DNA of 64,000 bases from JAJPKK01 sp963802745 (GCA_963802745.1 CAWDKL010000011.1:1-64000), one strand, 5' to 3'; positions 45,786 to 54,715 are shown, numbered from the stretch's first letter. Notes: generated from the sequence alone by a model not told the origin. Numbers and translations are program-made.

Positions 45786-46898
45786 ATGATTTCCAACCAT
45801 AAGTTGTTGCCGCCGTCATTTGAGCAGGCCAAAACGCGGCGTCAGCAGGCGCGTGCGGTAGGTTTGCATCCGGATCATTGGTACGCAGTTGAATACCAAT
45901 CCAGCTTGCCGGTACGCGGCATCGTCGAGACCAAATTCTGGGGCCGTTCGATCGCCCTGTTTCGGGGCGAAGACGGTCAGGTGCGGGCCATCGAAAATCG
46001 ATGCCTGCACCGTCAGGTCAAGCTTTCGCTCGGCGAGGTTCATGATTGCCATCTGGTTTGCCCGTATCACGGCTGGGCCTATGACGGAACCGGCAAGGTG
46101 GTCGGTGTCCCGCACGAACTATTCGGGCGAAAGCTTCCGCAGGCGAGGCTCAAATCGTTCCCGGTTCGCATCCGTTATGGCTTGATCTGGATTTTTCCCG
46201 GCGATCCCGATCGCGCCGAAAGCACGAAAATGCCGGAAATTCCGGAGCTTGAGGGTCCGCAAGCGTGGGCCTGCGTTCCGCTGGATTTCACCTGGCAGGC
46301 CCACCACTCGATGATCATCGAGAATGTCAGCGATTTTACCCATGCCCATTTGCACCGTGACTACCGGCCTTTCAGTGACGCCAAGCTGACGTTTTGCGAA
46401 CCTGACGAACGCCGCGTGCGGCTCGGATATGACGTGCTGGTCGGGGACGGCCGGTTCTCCAAGCACTTCGTCGACCGCAGTAAGGTCAAGGTCAACAAGA
46501 TGGAATTGTGTTTCGAGTACCCCTATCAGTGGTCCAATACTGGCGACCGCATCAAACATTGGTGTTTGTTCCTGCCGCTCGATGAGCGCACCACACGGGT
46601 TTTCTTCTTGTTTTATTTCGATGCGTTACGCATTCCCGGTACGAGCATCCCGATCCCCCGTTGGTTGATGAAGCCGGTTCTCGCCATCGCCAACAAAGTA
46701 ATGATTCGTCCGCTGTTGCAGCAAGATGGCACCATGGTCGAAGCGGAGCAACTGGCTTACGAAGCCAATGCCGGCGGTTCCGCGATCGAGCTCAACCCCG
46801 CTGTCATCGAGTTTCAAAAATTGATGATCAGCGCCTGGGAGCGTTACCTTGACGGTCATCGAGCGCAGCCATTGGCTCGTGAGGCGCGTCTTGCTTAG
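45786..46898 (+). CDS. Rieske-type oxygenase, probable sterol C-4 demethylation (SdmA-like)
   Basis: A 370-residue Rieske mononuclear iron oxygenase. The [2Fe-2S] site is CLH...CPYHGW (residues about 78-101: CxH, 17 residues, CxxH); the catalytic iron site is in NVSDFTHAHLHRDY with a later Asp. In Methylococcus a Rieske protein (SdmA) oxidises the C-4 methyl group of sterols, with a dehydrogenase SdmB; this gene opens an operon of sterol genes including an SDR, so the same job is likely. The next gene (cyclase) starts 50 bases before this one stops. An alternative start is ATG 45768. A related domain is fused in a later gene of the operon. Confidence 0.82.
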   Translation: MISNHKLLPPSFEQAKTRRQQARAVGLHPDHWYAVEYQSSLPVRGIVETKFWGRSIALFRGEDGQVRAIENRCLHRQVKLSLGEVHDCHLVCPYHGWAYDGTGKVVGVPHELFGRKLPQARLKSFPVRIRYGLIWIFPGDPDRAESTKMPEIPELEGPQAWACVPLDFTWQAHHSMIIENVSDFTHAHLHRDYRPFSDAKLTFCEPDERRVRLGYDVLVGDGRFSKHFVDRSKVKVNKMELCFEYPYQWSNTGDRIKHWCLFLPLDERTTRVFFLFYFDALRIPGTSIPIPRWLMKPVLAIANKVMIRPLLQQDGTMVEAEQLAYEANAGGSAIELNPAVIEFQKLMISAWERYLDGHRAQPLAREARLA

Positions 46899-48891
46899 CC
46901 ACCGGGTGGACGGGCCGGCCGGCCATGAAGCGGATTGGGCGGCCGCAGCGCTTTCGCGGCTGCAGAACGCGCACGGGGCCTGGGAAGGCGAAGTTATTTG
47001 GTGTCCGGTCATCACCGCGCAGGTGGTGATCCTGCACGCCATCGCCGGGCGGCGTCCGACCATTGAGCGGCGGCGGCGGCTGCTCCGGCAGTTCGCCGTA
47101 ACCAGCCGCCCGGACGGCGGCTGGGGGTTGCACCCGGAATCCGCCTCCTACCGTTTCGTGACCACATTGGTTTATGTTGCCATAAGGTTGTTGGGCGAGC
47201 CGGCGAACAACTTTATGCTCGTGAAGGCCCGCGCGTTCTTGGATCGCGAACCGGGCGGTATTTTTAGTTTGCCGCAATGGGGCAAGGTCTGGTTATCCTT
47301 CATCGGATTGTTCGACCCGCGCGGCCTCAATCCGTGTCCGCCGGAACTGTTTCTGCTGCCGTCATGGCTGCCGTTCTCGCCGCTGCGATTCTACTGTCAC
47401 ACCCGGTATATCTATCTGGGAATGGCTTTTCTGATCGGATCGGGCTTTCGCGCCGATCTGGGCCCGATCGCAGCCGCGTTGCGCGGGGAACTCTACGGCG
47501 CCCAGGCGCCTGAGGAAGCGTTTCGACATCGGCATGATCTTGCGGCAAGCGACGCCTATGTGCGTCCCGGTGCCGGCCTGCGGCTGCTCTACGATGCCGT
47601 CAACGCCTTCGGGCGCGTCGGTCGGTGGCTTCCGGGAGCCGCTTGGCTGCGGCGTCGCGCGCTCGATGCTTGCAAGACCCGCATCGTTTTCGAACAGCGC
47701 GCCACGCACTTTCAGGGCCTGTCGCCGGTGAGCGGCGTGCTCAATACGCTGGCGCTTTACTCAATCGATCCCGACGGCGCGGACACACAATGCAGCTTTG
47801 ATGGTCTGGAGAGCTGGCGTTGGGACGACGACATTGACGGTACGCGCTATGCCGGCGCGCGCTCGACGACGTGGGACACCAGCTTCGCAATACAAGCGCT
47901 GGTCGCCGGCGGCCCGGTGGCAGCGTTAAAGCATGCCGATGCACTTCGGTTCGGCTATCGCAAGCTGGCCGACATGCAGGCGACCTCCGAACTCCCCGGC
48001 GGGGCTGCGCAGGGCCGCGATCCGATTCTGGGAGGCTGGTGCTTTAGCGACGGCGTGCATCGCTGGCCGGTCAGCGATTGCGCCGCCGAGGCGATTATCG
48101 CGTTACTCGATTGCCACGACGTGCCGGGTTTGATTGCGCGCGAGGATCGGCTTCCGGAAGCGCGCCTCGTGGCGGCCGCCGACTTCATTCTCAGCCGGCA
48201 AAATCGCGATGGCGGCTTCGGCACGTATGAGCGTCGGCGCGGCCAGCGCTGGCTCGAGACGCTCAATCCGTCGGAGATGTTCGGCCAATGCATGACGGAA
48301 TTGTCCTACCTCGAATGCACAGGCTCATCGGTGCGCGCACTGGTTCGCCTCCAGCGCACCATCGATTGCGGGCGTATCGGCCCAATTCAGTCCGCCATCG
48401 ACCGCGGCATATCGGTAATCCTCGATCGTCAGCGGCCTGACGGGAGCTGGCCGGGTTTCTGGGGTATCAACTTCATCTACGGCACTTATTTTGCCGTCGT
48501 CAGTTTGCGCGAAGCCGGCGTCGCCCCGGATCATACGGCGTTCGCAAAGGCCGCACGCTGGCTCAAAAGCATTCAGCATGGCGACGGCGGCTGGGGCGAG
48601 CATTTTTCAGGTTGTCTCGACAACACCTATGTCAACAATCCGGCGAGCCTGATCATCAGCACCGCATGGGCCTGCCTCGCGCTGATGCATGCGGACATGG
48701 CGATGTCAACGGCGCTCGATCGCGGTATCGCCTATCTGATGCACCGCCAGGCCACGGGCGGCGGCTGGCCGCGCGAGGGCGTGAACGGCGTTTTCTTCGG
48801 CACCGCCATGCTCGAATATACACTGTATAACAGCTACTTCCCAGCGATGGCTCTAGCGCTTTTCGACAGGCATCGTGATGGCGCGCGCTGA
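46849..48891 (+). CDS. Oxidosqualene cyclase (sterol-forming)
   Basis: A 680-residue (alpha/alpha)6-barrel triterpene cyclase. The catalytic acid motif is SDCAAEA (Asp410), the DCTAE type of oxidosqualene cyclases, not the DxDD type of squalene-hopene cyclases. QW-type repeats are visible (RPDGGWG near 84, QNRDGGFGTYE, QRPDGSWPGFWG, QHGDGGWGEH). Of the residues that steer lanosterol versus cycloartenol formation, the position six before Asp410 is His404 (cycloartenol type) and two before is Val408 (lanosterol type), so the product is unclear. The TTG start 46849 overlaps the Rieske gene. It closes 2,3-oxidosqualene, made by the next enzyme. Confidence 0.9.
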   Translation: MTVIERSHWLVRRVLLSHRVDGPAGHEADWAAAALSRLQNAHGAWEGEVIWCPVITAQVVILHAIAGRRPTIERRRRLLRQFAVTSRPDGGWGLHPESASYRFVTTLVYVAIRLLGEPANNFMLVKARAFLDREPGGIFSLPQWGKVWLSFIGLFDPRGLNPCPPELFLLPSWLPFSPLRFYCHTRYIYLGMAFLIGSGFRADLGPIAAALRGELYGAQAPEEAFRHRHDLAASDAYVRPGAGLRLLYDAVNAFGRVGRWLPGAAWLRRRALDACKTRIVFEQRATHFQGLSPVSGVLNTLALYSIDPDGADTQCSFDGLESWRWDDDIDGTRYAGARSTTWDTSFAIQALVAGGPVAALKHADALRFGYRKLADMQATSELPGGAAQGRDPILGGWCFSDGVHRWPVSDCAAEAIIALLDCHDVPGLIAREDRLPEARLVAAADFILSRQNRDGGFGTYERRRGQRWLETLNPSEMFGQCMTELSYLECTGSSVRALVRLQRTIDCGRIGPIQSAIDRGISVILDRQRPDGSWPGFWGINFIYGTYFAVVSLREAGVAPDHTAFAKAARWLKSIQHGDGGWGEHFSGCLDNTYVNNPASLIISTAWACLALMHADMAMSTALDRGIAYLMHRQATGGGWPREGVNGVFFGTAMLEYTLYNSYFPAMALALFDRHRDGAR

Positions 48892-50206
48892 TTATAATGT
48901 GGTCATTGCCGGCGGCGGAATTGCCGGTGCTGCAGCAGCGGCGGCGTTCAAGGAATTCGGCTGGTCCGTTCTCGTCGTCGAGCCGGGCCAGCATGCCGAC
49001 CGGCGGCTTGGGGGCGAGTTGATCCATCCCGCCGGTGTTTGCGCTCTCAAAGAACTGGGACTGTTCGAAGCGAAGGCGTTTCGCGACGCGATCCCGATCG
49101 CGGGCTTCGTGGCGTTCCCGGGTTGCGGCGAAAACGACATCAAGCTGCCATATGCGGAGAATTGGGGGCAGCGGCATGCGATCGCGTTGGACCATGCGCA
49201 GCTCCGCGCAGCGCTTCAGAATGCAGCGGAAGCCCTGCCGCACGTGACCATGCTCAAAGGTGGGCGCGTGGTGGGTGTCGAGGACAGCCACTCTCAGGTC
49301 CGCGTCGCGGTCCAACAGGGTACGCGCGTCCGGACCGTGACCTGCGAACTGGTGGTCGCGGCCGATGGTGCGTCGAGTTCGGTCCGCACGCTGGCCGGCA
49401 TCGCGCACCAGCGACGACCGATGTCAACGATTACGGGCTATCTGATCGGCGACCGCAATTTGCCGGCTCCCGGCTTTGGGCACGTCTTCATCGGGGCGGC
49501 GGCGCCGTTGCTTGTCTATGAAATCGGCGGGTCGCGGGCGCGCGTTCTATTCGATCAGCCGGTCGGGCAGTCCGCCGTTGCGCCAGGCCGGCATCGCGGT
49601 GACGTCGTGGCGGCTGTGTGTCCGCTCAGCCTGCGTGCCGAGATCGAAGCCGCTGTGGCGACGCAGCGCGGCATGCAATTCGTAAGCGCCGATATTGTGG
49701 TCGAACGCTCGACGCGCAATCGCGTGGTGCTGATGGGAGATGCGGGCGGCAGCTGTCATCCGCTGACGGCAACCGGCATGACGATCGGCTTGCGCGACGC
49801 GTTGCGCCTGCGTGACGCGCTCCGGTCCACCGACGGCAACATCGTGGTTGCCCTCGCGCTCTACAGCAGGCGACGGCGCGCACCGCAGCGTTCGCGGGTG
49901 CTGGTGGCGTCCGCGCTGTACAACGCCTGCAGTGCGACCAAGCCCGAACAGTTGCTCATTCGCGCCGGTCTCATCCGGTATTGGCAACGCAACGCGCGCG
50001 GCCGGCAAGCCACCATGGCAATTCTCGCCATGAGCGATCCCCGGCTGCGGTCGGTGCTTCGCGAGATGTTGATCGTGATTCGGCACGGCGTTGCCGCGAA
50101 ATGGCGTGGCTGGTCGATTGCGGGCGTCGCTCCAGGCCTGCGGTTGATGGCGGGCCTCACCAGTGTCGTGGTACGCCAAGTCGGTTTTGCCCTGAGGGCG
50201 AGGTAA
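48878..50206 (+). CDS. Squalene epoxidase (squalene monooxygenase)
   Basis: A 442-residue FAD monooxygenase. The FAD-binding start is YNVVIAGGGIAGAAAAAAF, the middle DG motif is VVAADGASSSVR, and the second FAD motif GDAGGSCHPLTATGMTIGLRD (split here as GDAGGSCHPL and TATGMTIGLRD) matches the squalene epoxidase pattern GDAxNxRHPLTGxGM with changes at the Asn-x-Arg. It converts squalene and O2 to 2,3-oxidosqualene for the cyclase gene just upstream, which it overlaps by 14 bases. It needs an electron donor not encoded here. Confidence 0.87.
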   Translation: MARADYNVVIAGGGIAGAAAAAAFKEFGWSVLVVEPGQHADRRLGGELIHPAGVCALKELGLFEAKAFRDAIPIAGFVAFPGCGENDIKLPYAENWGQRHAIALDHAQLRAALQNAAEALPHVTMLKGGRVVGVEDSHSQVRVAVQQGTRVRTVTCELVVAADGASSSVRTLAGIAHQRRPMSTITGYLIGDRNLPAPGFGHVFIGAAAPLLVYEIGGSRARVLFDQPVGQSAVAPGRHRGDVVAAVCPLSLRAEIEAAVATQRGMQFVSADIVVERSTRNRVVLMGDAGGSCHPLTATGMTIGLRDALRLRDALRSTDGNIVVALALYSRRRRAPQRSRVLVASALYNACSATKPEQLLIRAGLIRYWQRNARGRQATMAILAMSDPRLRSVLREMLIVIRHGVAAKWRGWSIAGVAPGLRLMAGLTSVVVRQVGFALRAR

Positions 50207-50209
50207 GCC

Positions 50210-51241
50210 ATGATTCTCGTCACCGGTGCAGGCGGACATCTCGGGGCCAATATGGTCCGACGCCTGCTGGCGGACGGCCTGCCTGTGCGTGCCATGCTGC
50301 ACACGGCGCGGGATCGCCCCAGCGTCGAGGGACTTCCGGTCGAAAGCGTCGTCGGGGATTTGCGCGACGCCGCCTTCGCGGCGGCAAGCGCGCGCGGGTG
50401 CCGGCAGATCTATCATTGCGCCGCAAAGGTCTCGACCACCTACCGCAATAAGGACGACATCTTCGCTGCCAATGTGCTCGGAACCCGTAACATCCTGAAC
50501 GCCGCGCGCTCCGCCGCCGTCGAGAAGGTCGTGGTGACGGGTTCCTTCAGCGCGGTGGGAATCCGGTCGGACCGTCCCAGCAACGAAGACGACCCTTTCA
50601 ATCCGTTGGAACCGCATTTGCCGTACGGCTTTACGAAGGCTGCCGTCGAGCACGAATGTCTCAAGGCATTTGCCGAAGGCCTGCCGGTCGTCGTTGCGGT
50701 GTCGACCGCGATCCTTGGCCCTTATGATTTCAAGCCGTCACGCATGGGGCAGGTCCTGATCCGCTTCGCCTCCGGGCGCCTGCGTGCCTATGTGCCGGGC
50801 GGATTTCCGTTCGTGGCGGCGGCCGATATCGTCGAAGGGCACATCCTCGCCATGCAGAAGGGCCGACCGGGGCAGCGGTACATTTTTGCAACGTCGTTCA
50901 TGACGTTCGACCAACTGCTGCAGATTTTCGCGTCGGTCGCCGGGCAGCGGCCGCCGCCCGTTCGCATTCCGCCCGGACTCATGGTGGTCGCGGCAGGCAT
51001 CGCGGGCAAGCTGCTGCCCTATGTGCGGCCCGACAGCGAGCAGCTTTTAACGCCGGCCGCGATCCGGATTCTCCGGATGGGCCGGCAGGCGGATATCGGC
51101 AAGGCGCAGCGCGAATTGGGCTTTCGTCCGACCAATATCGAATCCGCCATCCAGGCGGCTTACAACTGGTTCGTGGCGCGGGGCGTCATCCAAGCTCCGT
51201 CGGAGCCGGCCGCGGCCCGTTCGATGGAAGTGTGGCGATGA
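50210..51241 (+). CDS. Extended SDR, 3-beta-hydroxysteroid dehydrogenase/C-4 decarboxylase-like (SdmB-like)
   Basis: A 343-residue extended short-chain dehydrogenase with TGAGGHLGANMVRRLL (NAD(P) binding), the catalytic pair in PYGFTKAAVEHE (YxxxK) and HCAAKVST. Relatives include HpnA-type, 3-beta-HSD and dihydroflavonol-4-reductase-like proteins. In sterol C-4 demethylation, the 4-carboxysterol made by the Rieske oxygenase is oxidised at C-3 and loses CO2; this enzyme is the obvious candidate. It starts 3 bases after the epoxidase stop, and its TGA overlaps the CYP51 ATG. Confidence 0.82.
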   Translation: MILVTGAGGHLGANMVRRLLADGLPVRAMLHTARDRPSVEGLPVESVVGDLRDAAFAAASARGCRQIYHCAAKVSTTYRNKDDIFAANVLGTRNILNAARSAAVEKVVVTGSFSAVGIRSDRPSNEDDPFNPLEPHLPYGFTKAAVEHECLKAFAEGLPVVVAVSTAILGPYDFKPSRMGQVLIRFASGRLRAYVPGGFPFVAAADIVEGHILAMQKGRPGQRYIFATSFMTFDQLLQIFASVAGQRPPPVRIPPGLMVVAAGIAGKLLPYVRPDSEQLLTPAAIRILRMGRQADIGKAQRELGFRPTNIESAIQAAYNWFVARGVIQAPSEPAAARSMEVWR

Positions 51242-52584
51242 CGGTGCCGACTCTGCCGGGCGGCTGGCCTTATATCGGTCATGCGCTGGCATTCAACCGC
51301 AATCCCGTCGAATTCCTGCGGCGTGCGCAGGCGCGATACGGGGATATGTTCCGGTTTCGGCTGCTGGGCCGTACGGTTTACGCGCTGTTGTCAAGCCGGG
51401 GCAATGAGGCGGTATTTCGCGCCGCCGACGATATGCTGGATTTTCGCGACGCCTACCGGTTCACGATCCCGATCTTCGGCAAAGGGGTGGCCTATGATGT
51501 CGCTCCCGAACTGATGGATCAGCAGCTGCGGCTCATTCATCCGGGCCTGCGCGACGAAGCGATGCAATCCTACGCCGCCATCATGGCCGAGGAAGTGCAT
51601 CGCTTCGCGGCGCGCCTTGGCGAGACGGGCGAGATCGACCTGCCGACGGCATTCAACGAACTGACCATCTTCATCGCCGGCCGCTGCCTTCTGGGGGACG
51701 AATTCCGCCGTGGATTGTCGGACGAATTCGCCGCGCTTTATCGCGACCTGGAAGGCGGCATCAATCTGATCGCCTTCGTCGCGCCCTACGCGCCGACGCC
51801 CAAGAACCGCCGTCGCGACCGCGCCCGTCGCGAGGTGGCGGCCACGGTTTCGGCGATGCTGGCCAGCCGCCGGCGCAATCAAACCACGTGCGATGATTTC
51901 CTGTCGGTCCTGATGGCGGCCCGGTATGCCGACGGCACCGCGCTCACCGACGATGCGATCGCGGGACTGCTGCTCACGCTGCTGTTCGCCGGGCAGCACA
52001 CCAGTGCCGTGATGGCGACCTGGCTGGGCGTCTTGCTGATGCAATACCCCGCGTACCGGGAAGCCTTGCGGCGCGAGGCCGCCGACATTCTCGGCGATTC
52101 GGTGCAGGTGGGCAGGCTCAAACGGTTGCGCCAGATGGAGTATTGCTTGAAGGAGGCGGAGCGCCTTTATCCGCCGCTGGTCATGTTGATGCGCAAGACG
52201 CTGCGGCCGTTCGCGGTCGATGGTGTCGTCATTCCCGCCGGCGATCTCGTCATGGTATCGCCTGCGGTATCGCATCGCCAAGCACGGGTGTTTCGCAATC
52301 CCGATATGTTCGATCCCGAGCGGTTCGCGCCGCCGCGCGAGGAGGACCGGGCGACACCCTATTCGCTGATCGGCTTCGGCGGCGGCAAGCATCGCTGCAT
52401 CGGGATGGCGTTTGCACATCAGCAGATCAAGGTCATCTGGGGAATTCTGTTGCAGCGGTTCGAGTTCGAACTGCTTGATGGCGATGTTGATCCAGACTAC
52501 GATACCTTCGTCGTCGGCCCGCGGCATCCCTGCCGTGTGCGCTATCGCCGCCGGCTGCCGGCGGCATTGGCGGAGGTCGGCTGA
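51238..52584 (+). CDS. Cytochrome P450, sterol 14-alpha-demethylase (CYP51 family)
   Basis: A 448-residue P450. CYP51 marks are YGDMFRFRLLGRTVY, FGKGVAYDVAPE (the substrate-loop YD motif), the I-helix LFAGQHTSAVMATW (AGxHTS in CYP51, where other P450s have AGxDT), ExxR in KEAERLYPP, and the haem loop GFGGGKHRCIGMAFAHQQIK. No N-terminal membrane anchor is present, as in other bacterial CYP51s. It removes the 14-alpha methyl group, creating the delta-14 bond that the ERG24-like reductase downstream would saturate. The ATG overlaps the SDR stop; no ferredoxin is fused or adjacent. Confidence 0.9.
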   Translation: MTVPTLPGGWPYIGHALAFNRNPVEFLRRAQARYGDMFRFRLLGRTVYALLSSRGNEAVFRAADDMLDFRDAYRFTIPIFGKGVAYDVAPELMDQQLRLIHPGLRDEAMQSYAAIMAEEVHRFAARLGETGEIDLPTAFNELTIFIAGRCLLGDEFRRGLSDEFAALYRDLEGGINLIAFVAPYAPTPKNRRRDRARREVAATVSAMLASRRRNQTTCDDFLSVLMAARYADGTALTDDAIAGLLLTLLFAGQHTSAVMATWLGVLLMQYPAYREALRREAADILGDSVQVGRLKRLRQMEYCLKEAERLYPPLVMLMRKTLRPFAVDGVVIPAGDLVMVSPAVSHRQARVFRNPDMFDPERFAPPREEDRATPYSLIGFGGGKHRCIGMAFAHQQIKVIWGILLQRFEFELLDGDVDPDYDTFVVGPRHPCRVRYRRRLPAALAEVG

Positions 52585-54221
52585 TGTCAACGAAATCGTC
52601 GATCAAACCGCCGATCAATTGGGTCGTCGTCGGGCTGGTGGTGTTCTTCATCATCTTCAACGCAACGATCGACCGCTATTGGGTTGCGCACGCCCACGAA
52701 CTGCCCGCGCTGGCCGGGACCGATCTGTTCGCACGCATCTTCGAGATTTACGCCGCCGCCGACCATGCGTATTTCGATCGGGTCACCCAGGAGGAACTGG
52801 CGCTTGAAATCTTCAACAGCACGATCACGCAGGTATTCAACATCTGGCTGTTGATCGCCCTGCTGCGCCGTTGGCCGCTGCGGGTGCCTTTGCAAATGGC
52901 GGTCGGCAGCTGGGTATCCTACTCGGTCATCTTGAATTGGACGAGCGCAGCGCTCACCGGCTTTCCCGGCATGGACGACAAGACGCCGGGAAATTTCTTC
53001 ACGTTTTTCACGGCCAATCTGCCTTGGCTCGCCGGGCACCTCTACGTCGCTTACGACGCCATCCGGCAAGCCATGGCGGCCCTACGGACACAACCGCCGC
53101 CACGGATGGCCGTTGCCGCCGATCCGCCGCCGGATTTCCATACTGCACAAAATTTGCGGCAGAAGGCCCGTGCGGCCGGTCTCGATCCGAACCACTGGTA
53201 CGCCTTTGCTCGCGCCAAGGATATCAAGCGCGGCAAGGTCGTTGCCTCGACGTTTCAGGGCGAACCGATCGCGATTTACCGTGGCACCGACGGTACGGTG
53301 CGGGCCATGTCGGATCGTTGTCTCCACCGCGGCATTCCGTTGTCGCTCGGTGAGGTCAAGGGTTGTGGACTGGTGTGCGCCTATCATGGCTGGAGCTACG
53401 ACGAGGCGGGGCGTCTCACCGGTGTTGCGCACGAGCTGTTCGGACGGGCGCTTCCCGATGCGCGCGTGAAGACCTATCCGGCCTGCGAACGCTACGGCCT
53501 GGTCTGGATTTTTCCGGGCGATAGCACGCTTGCCGCAAGCGTAGGCCTGCCGGAGATCCCCGAGCTGGAGGGGCCGCAAGCCTGGGCCTTCACGGCGGTC
53601 GAATATACGTGGGACGCCCACCACTCGATGATCATCGACAATCTCAGCGATCTCACGCACGCCTATCTGCACCGGAGATACCGGCCATTCCAGGATCCGG
53701 TGTTGACGAAGAACGAGCTACGCGAGGACTCGGTTTATTGCACTTATCGCATGTCGCTCCTCGAAGGACCGATCATGCGCTGGCTATTCGATCGCCATGA
53801 CCGCGCCGAGATGAAACTGATGGAACTGTGTCAGCAATATCCTTACCAGTGGGGCAACACCGGCGGTCGCGTTAAGCATTGGGTGTTCCTCACCCCGCTC
53901 ACAGACCGCAAGACGCGCGTCTACTTCATCTTCTATTTCAACCGCGTGAAGGTTCCGTTCACGCCATTCCATTTCCCGCAAAAACTGATGGGCTTGGTCT
54001 TGGCCATATTCAATCCGATTTACATCAAACCGGTGACGGCACAGGATGGCGACGCCGTAGCCTGGGAACAGGAGGGCTACGAGCACGCGGCCCGGCGGGC
54101 GGTCATCGAGTTCAATCCCGCGGTCGCGCAATTCCAGCAACTGATCGTCGGCAAATGGCAGAGTTATCTTGAGCGTGCCGCGCGTGACGCCGGCACGCGC
54201 AATCAAGGTGCCGCGCCATGA
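52584..54221 (+). CDS. Fusion of an EBP-like sterol isomerase domain and a Rieske oxygenase
   Basis: A 545-residue two-part protein. Residues 1-170 form a four-helix membrane domain: helix with NATIDRYW (Asp30), then ADHAYFDRVTQEELALEIFNS, LRRWPLRVPLQM and FFTANLPWLAGHLYVAYDAI, the layout of emopamil-binding protein (EXPERA), the sterol delta8-delta7 isomerase. Glu75 aligns with human EBP Glu122. Residues about 190-545 are a Rieske oxygenase closely related to the first gene of the operon: CLHRGIPLSLGEVKGCGLVC and DNLSDLTHAYLHRRY. The start overlaps CYP51 (TGATG). The fusion may anchor the oxygenase at the membrane beside its sterol. Known Rieske sterol enzymes lack such a domain as far as I recall. 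Confidence 0.83.
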   Translation: MSTKSSIKPPINWVVVGLVVFFIIFNATIDRYWVAHAHELPALAGTDLFARIFEIYAAADHAYFDRVTQEELALEIFNSTITQVFNIWLLIALLRRWPLRVPLQMAVGSWVSYSVILNWTSAALTGFPGMDDKTPGNFFTFFTANLPWLAGHLYVAYDAIRQAMAALRTQPPPRMAVAADPPPDFHTAQNLRQKARAAGLDPNHWYAFARAKDIKRGKVVASTFQGEPIAIYRGTDGTVRAMSDRCLHRGIPLSLGEVKGCGLVCAYHGWSYDEAGRLTGVAHELFGRALPDARVKTYPACERYGLVWIFPGDSTLAASVGLPEIPELEGPQAWAFTAVEYTWDAHHSMIIDNLSDLTHAYLHRRYRPFQDPVLTKNELREDSVYCTYRMSLLEGPIMRWLFDRHDRAEMKLMELCQQYPYQWGNTGGRVKHWVFLTPLTDRKTRVYFIFYFNRVKVPFTPFHFPQKLMGLVLAIFNPIYIKPVTAQDGDAVAWEQEGYEHAARRAVIEFNPAVAQFQQLIVGKWQSYLERAARDAGTRNQGAAP

Positions 54222-54715
54222 CCCGTTCTGACAAGATTACGCTCGGGTTCATCGTTTTCTTCAGCTTGGTTGCGGTCACGCTCGAGGCCTATTGGCTCCT
54301 CCATGTCCATGACATGGTCCAACAGGATCATCCATTCGCGCGCGGCTTCGCGTTCTACGGTCGCGGCGACCGCGGCTATTTCGATGAGATCAGCGGCTTC
54401 GAGTTCGCGCTCGAAGCGATCAACGTGTTCGTCACGGTGCCGGCCTATATCGTGCTGTCCTACGCAATCATCAACCGGCTGCCGTGGCGCTGGCCGTTGC
54501 AACTCTGCGTCTGCGCTTTCGTGACCTACTCGGTGATCCTGTATTTTATCGCCAAGCATGCCACCGGCTACGCGCAAATGTCGGAGCACGACGTCACGTC
54601 GTTTCTGATCTTTTATCTGCCGAACCTGCCCTGGTTGATCGGCAACGCCTTCATGGCGATCGATGCGGCGCGCGCGATCGCTGCTGCGGTGCGCCGGCGC
54701 GAGCAGCCGGCATGA
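54218..54715 (+). CDS. EBP-like (EXPERA) sterol isomerase
   Basis: A 165-residue protein with four membrane helices, homologous to the N-terminal domain of the preceding fusion. It follows the EBP order: helix 1 with TLEAYW (Glu23, aligning with human EBP Glu80), a loop with GRGDRGYFDEI (YAKGDSRY in EBP), FEFALEAINVF (Glu66, aligning with Glu122), NRLPWRWPLQL (RQHPLRFILQL), YSVILYFIAKHATGY and FYLPNLPWLIGNAFMAIDAA. The His at EBP position 76 is not kept. The likely reaction is moving the delta-8 sterol double bond to delta-7. Overlaps both neighbours by 4 bases (ATGA). Confidence 0.75.
   Translation: MTRSDKITLGFIVFFSLVAVTLEAYWLLHVHDMVQQDHPFARGFAFYGRGDRGYFDEISGFEFALEAINVFVTVPAYIVLSYAIINRLPWRWPLQLCVCAFVTYSVILYFIAKHATGYAQMSEHDVTSFLIFYLPNLPWLIGNAFMAIDAARAIAAAVRRREQPA

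Larger units (their letters stand above)
45487..45880 (+). repeat. Partial tandem duplication (about 200-bp period) of the sterol operon leader and first codons
   Basis: The region around 45491-45665 resembles 45692-45865. Both copies contain a TGCCCnnAATTGGGC palindrome, a stretch with CATCATGCTGCAAT-like bases, GGAG...CCTCC and an ATG at 45586 or 45786, exactly 200 bp apart. The first copy encodes MISNQRLILPSFEQPKPQRQ and then loses similarity; the second encodes MISNHKLLPPSFEQAKTRRQ and continues as the Rieske oxygenase. The upstream copy makes a reading frame of 64 codons ending at 45777, so it may be a relic or a leader peptide. Confidence 0.7.

Noticed and set aside
46849..48891. Squalene-hopene cyclase instead of oxidosqualene cyclase
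   Set aside because: The acid motif is SDCAAEA, not DxDDTA, and an epoxidase and CYP51 follow in the operon.
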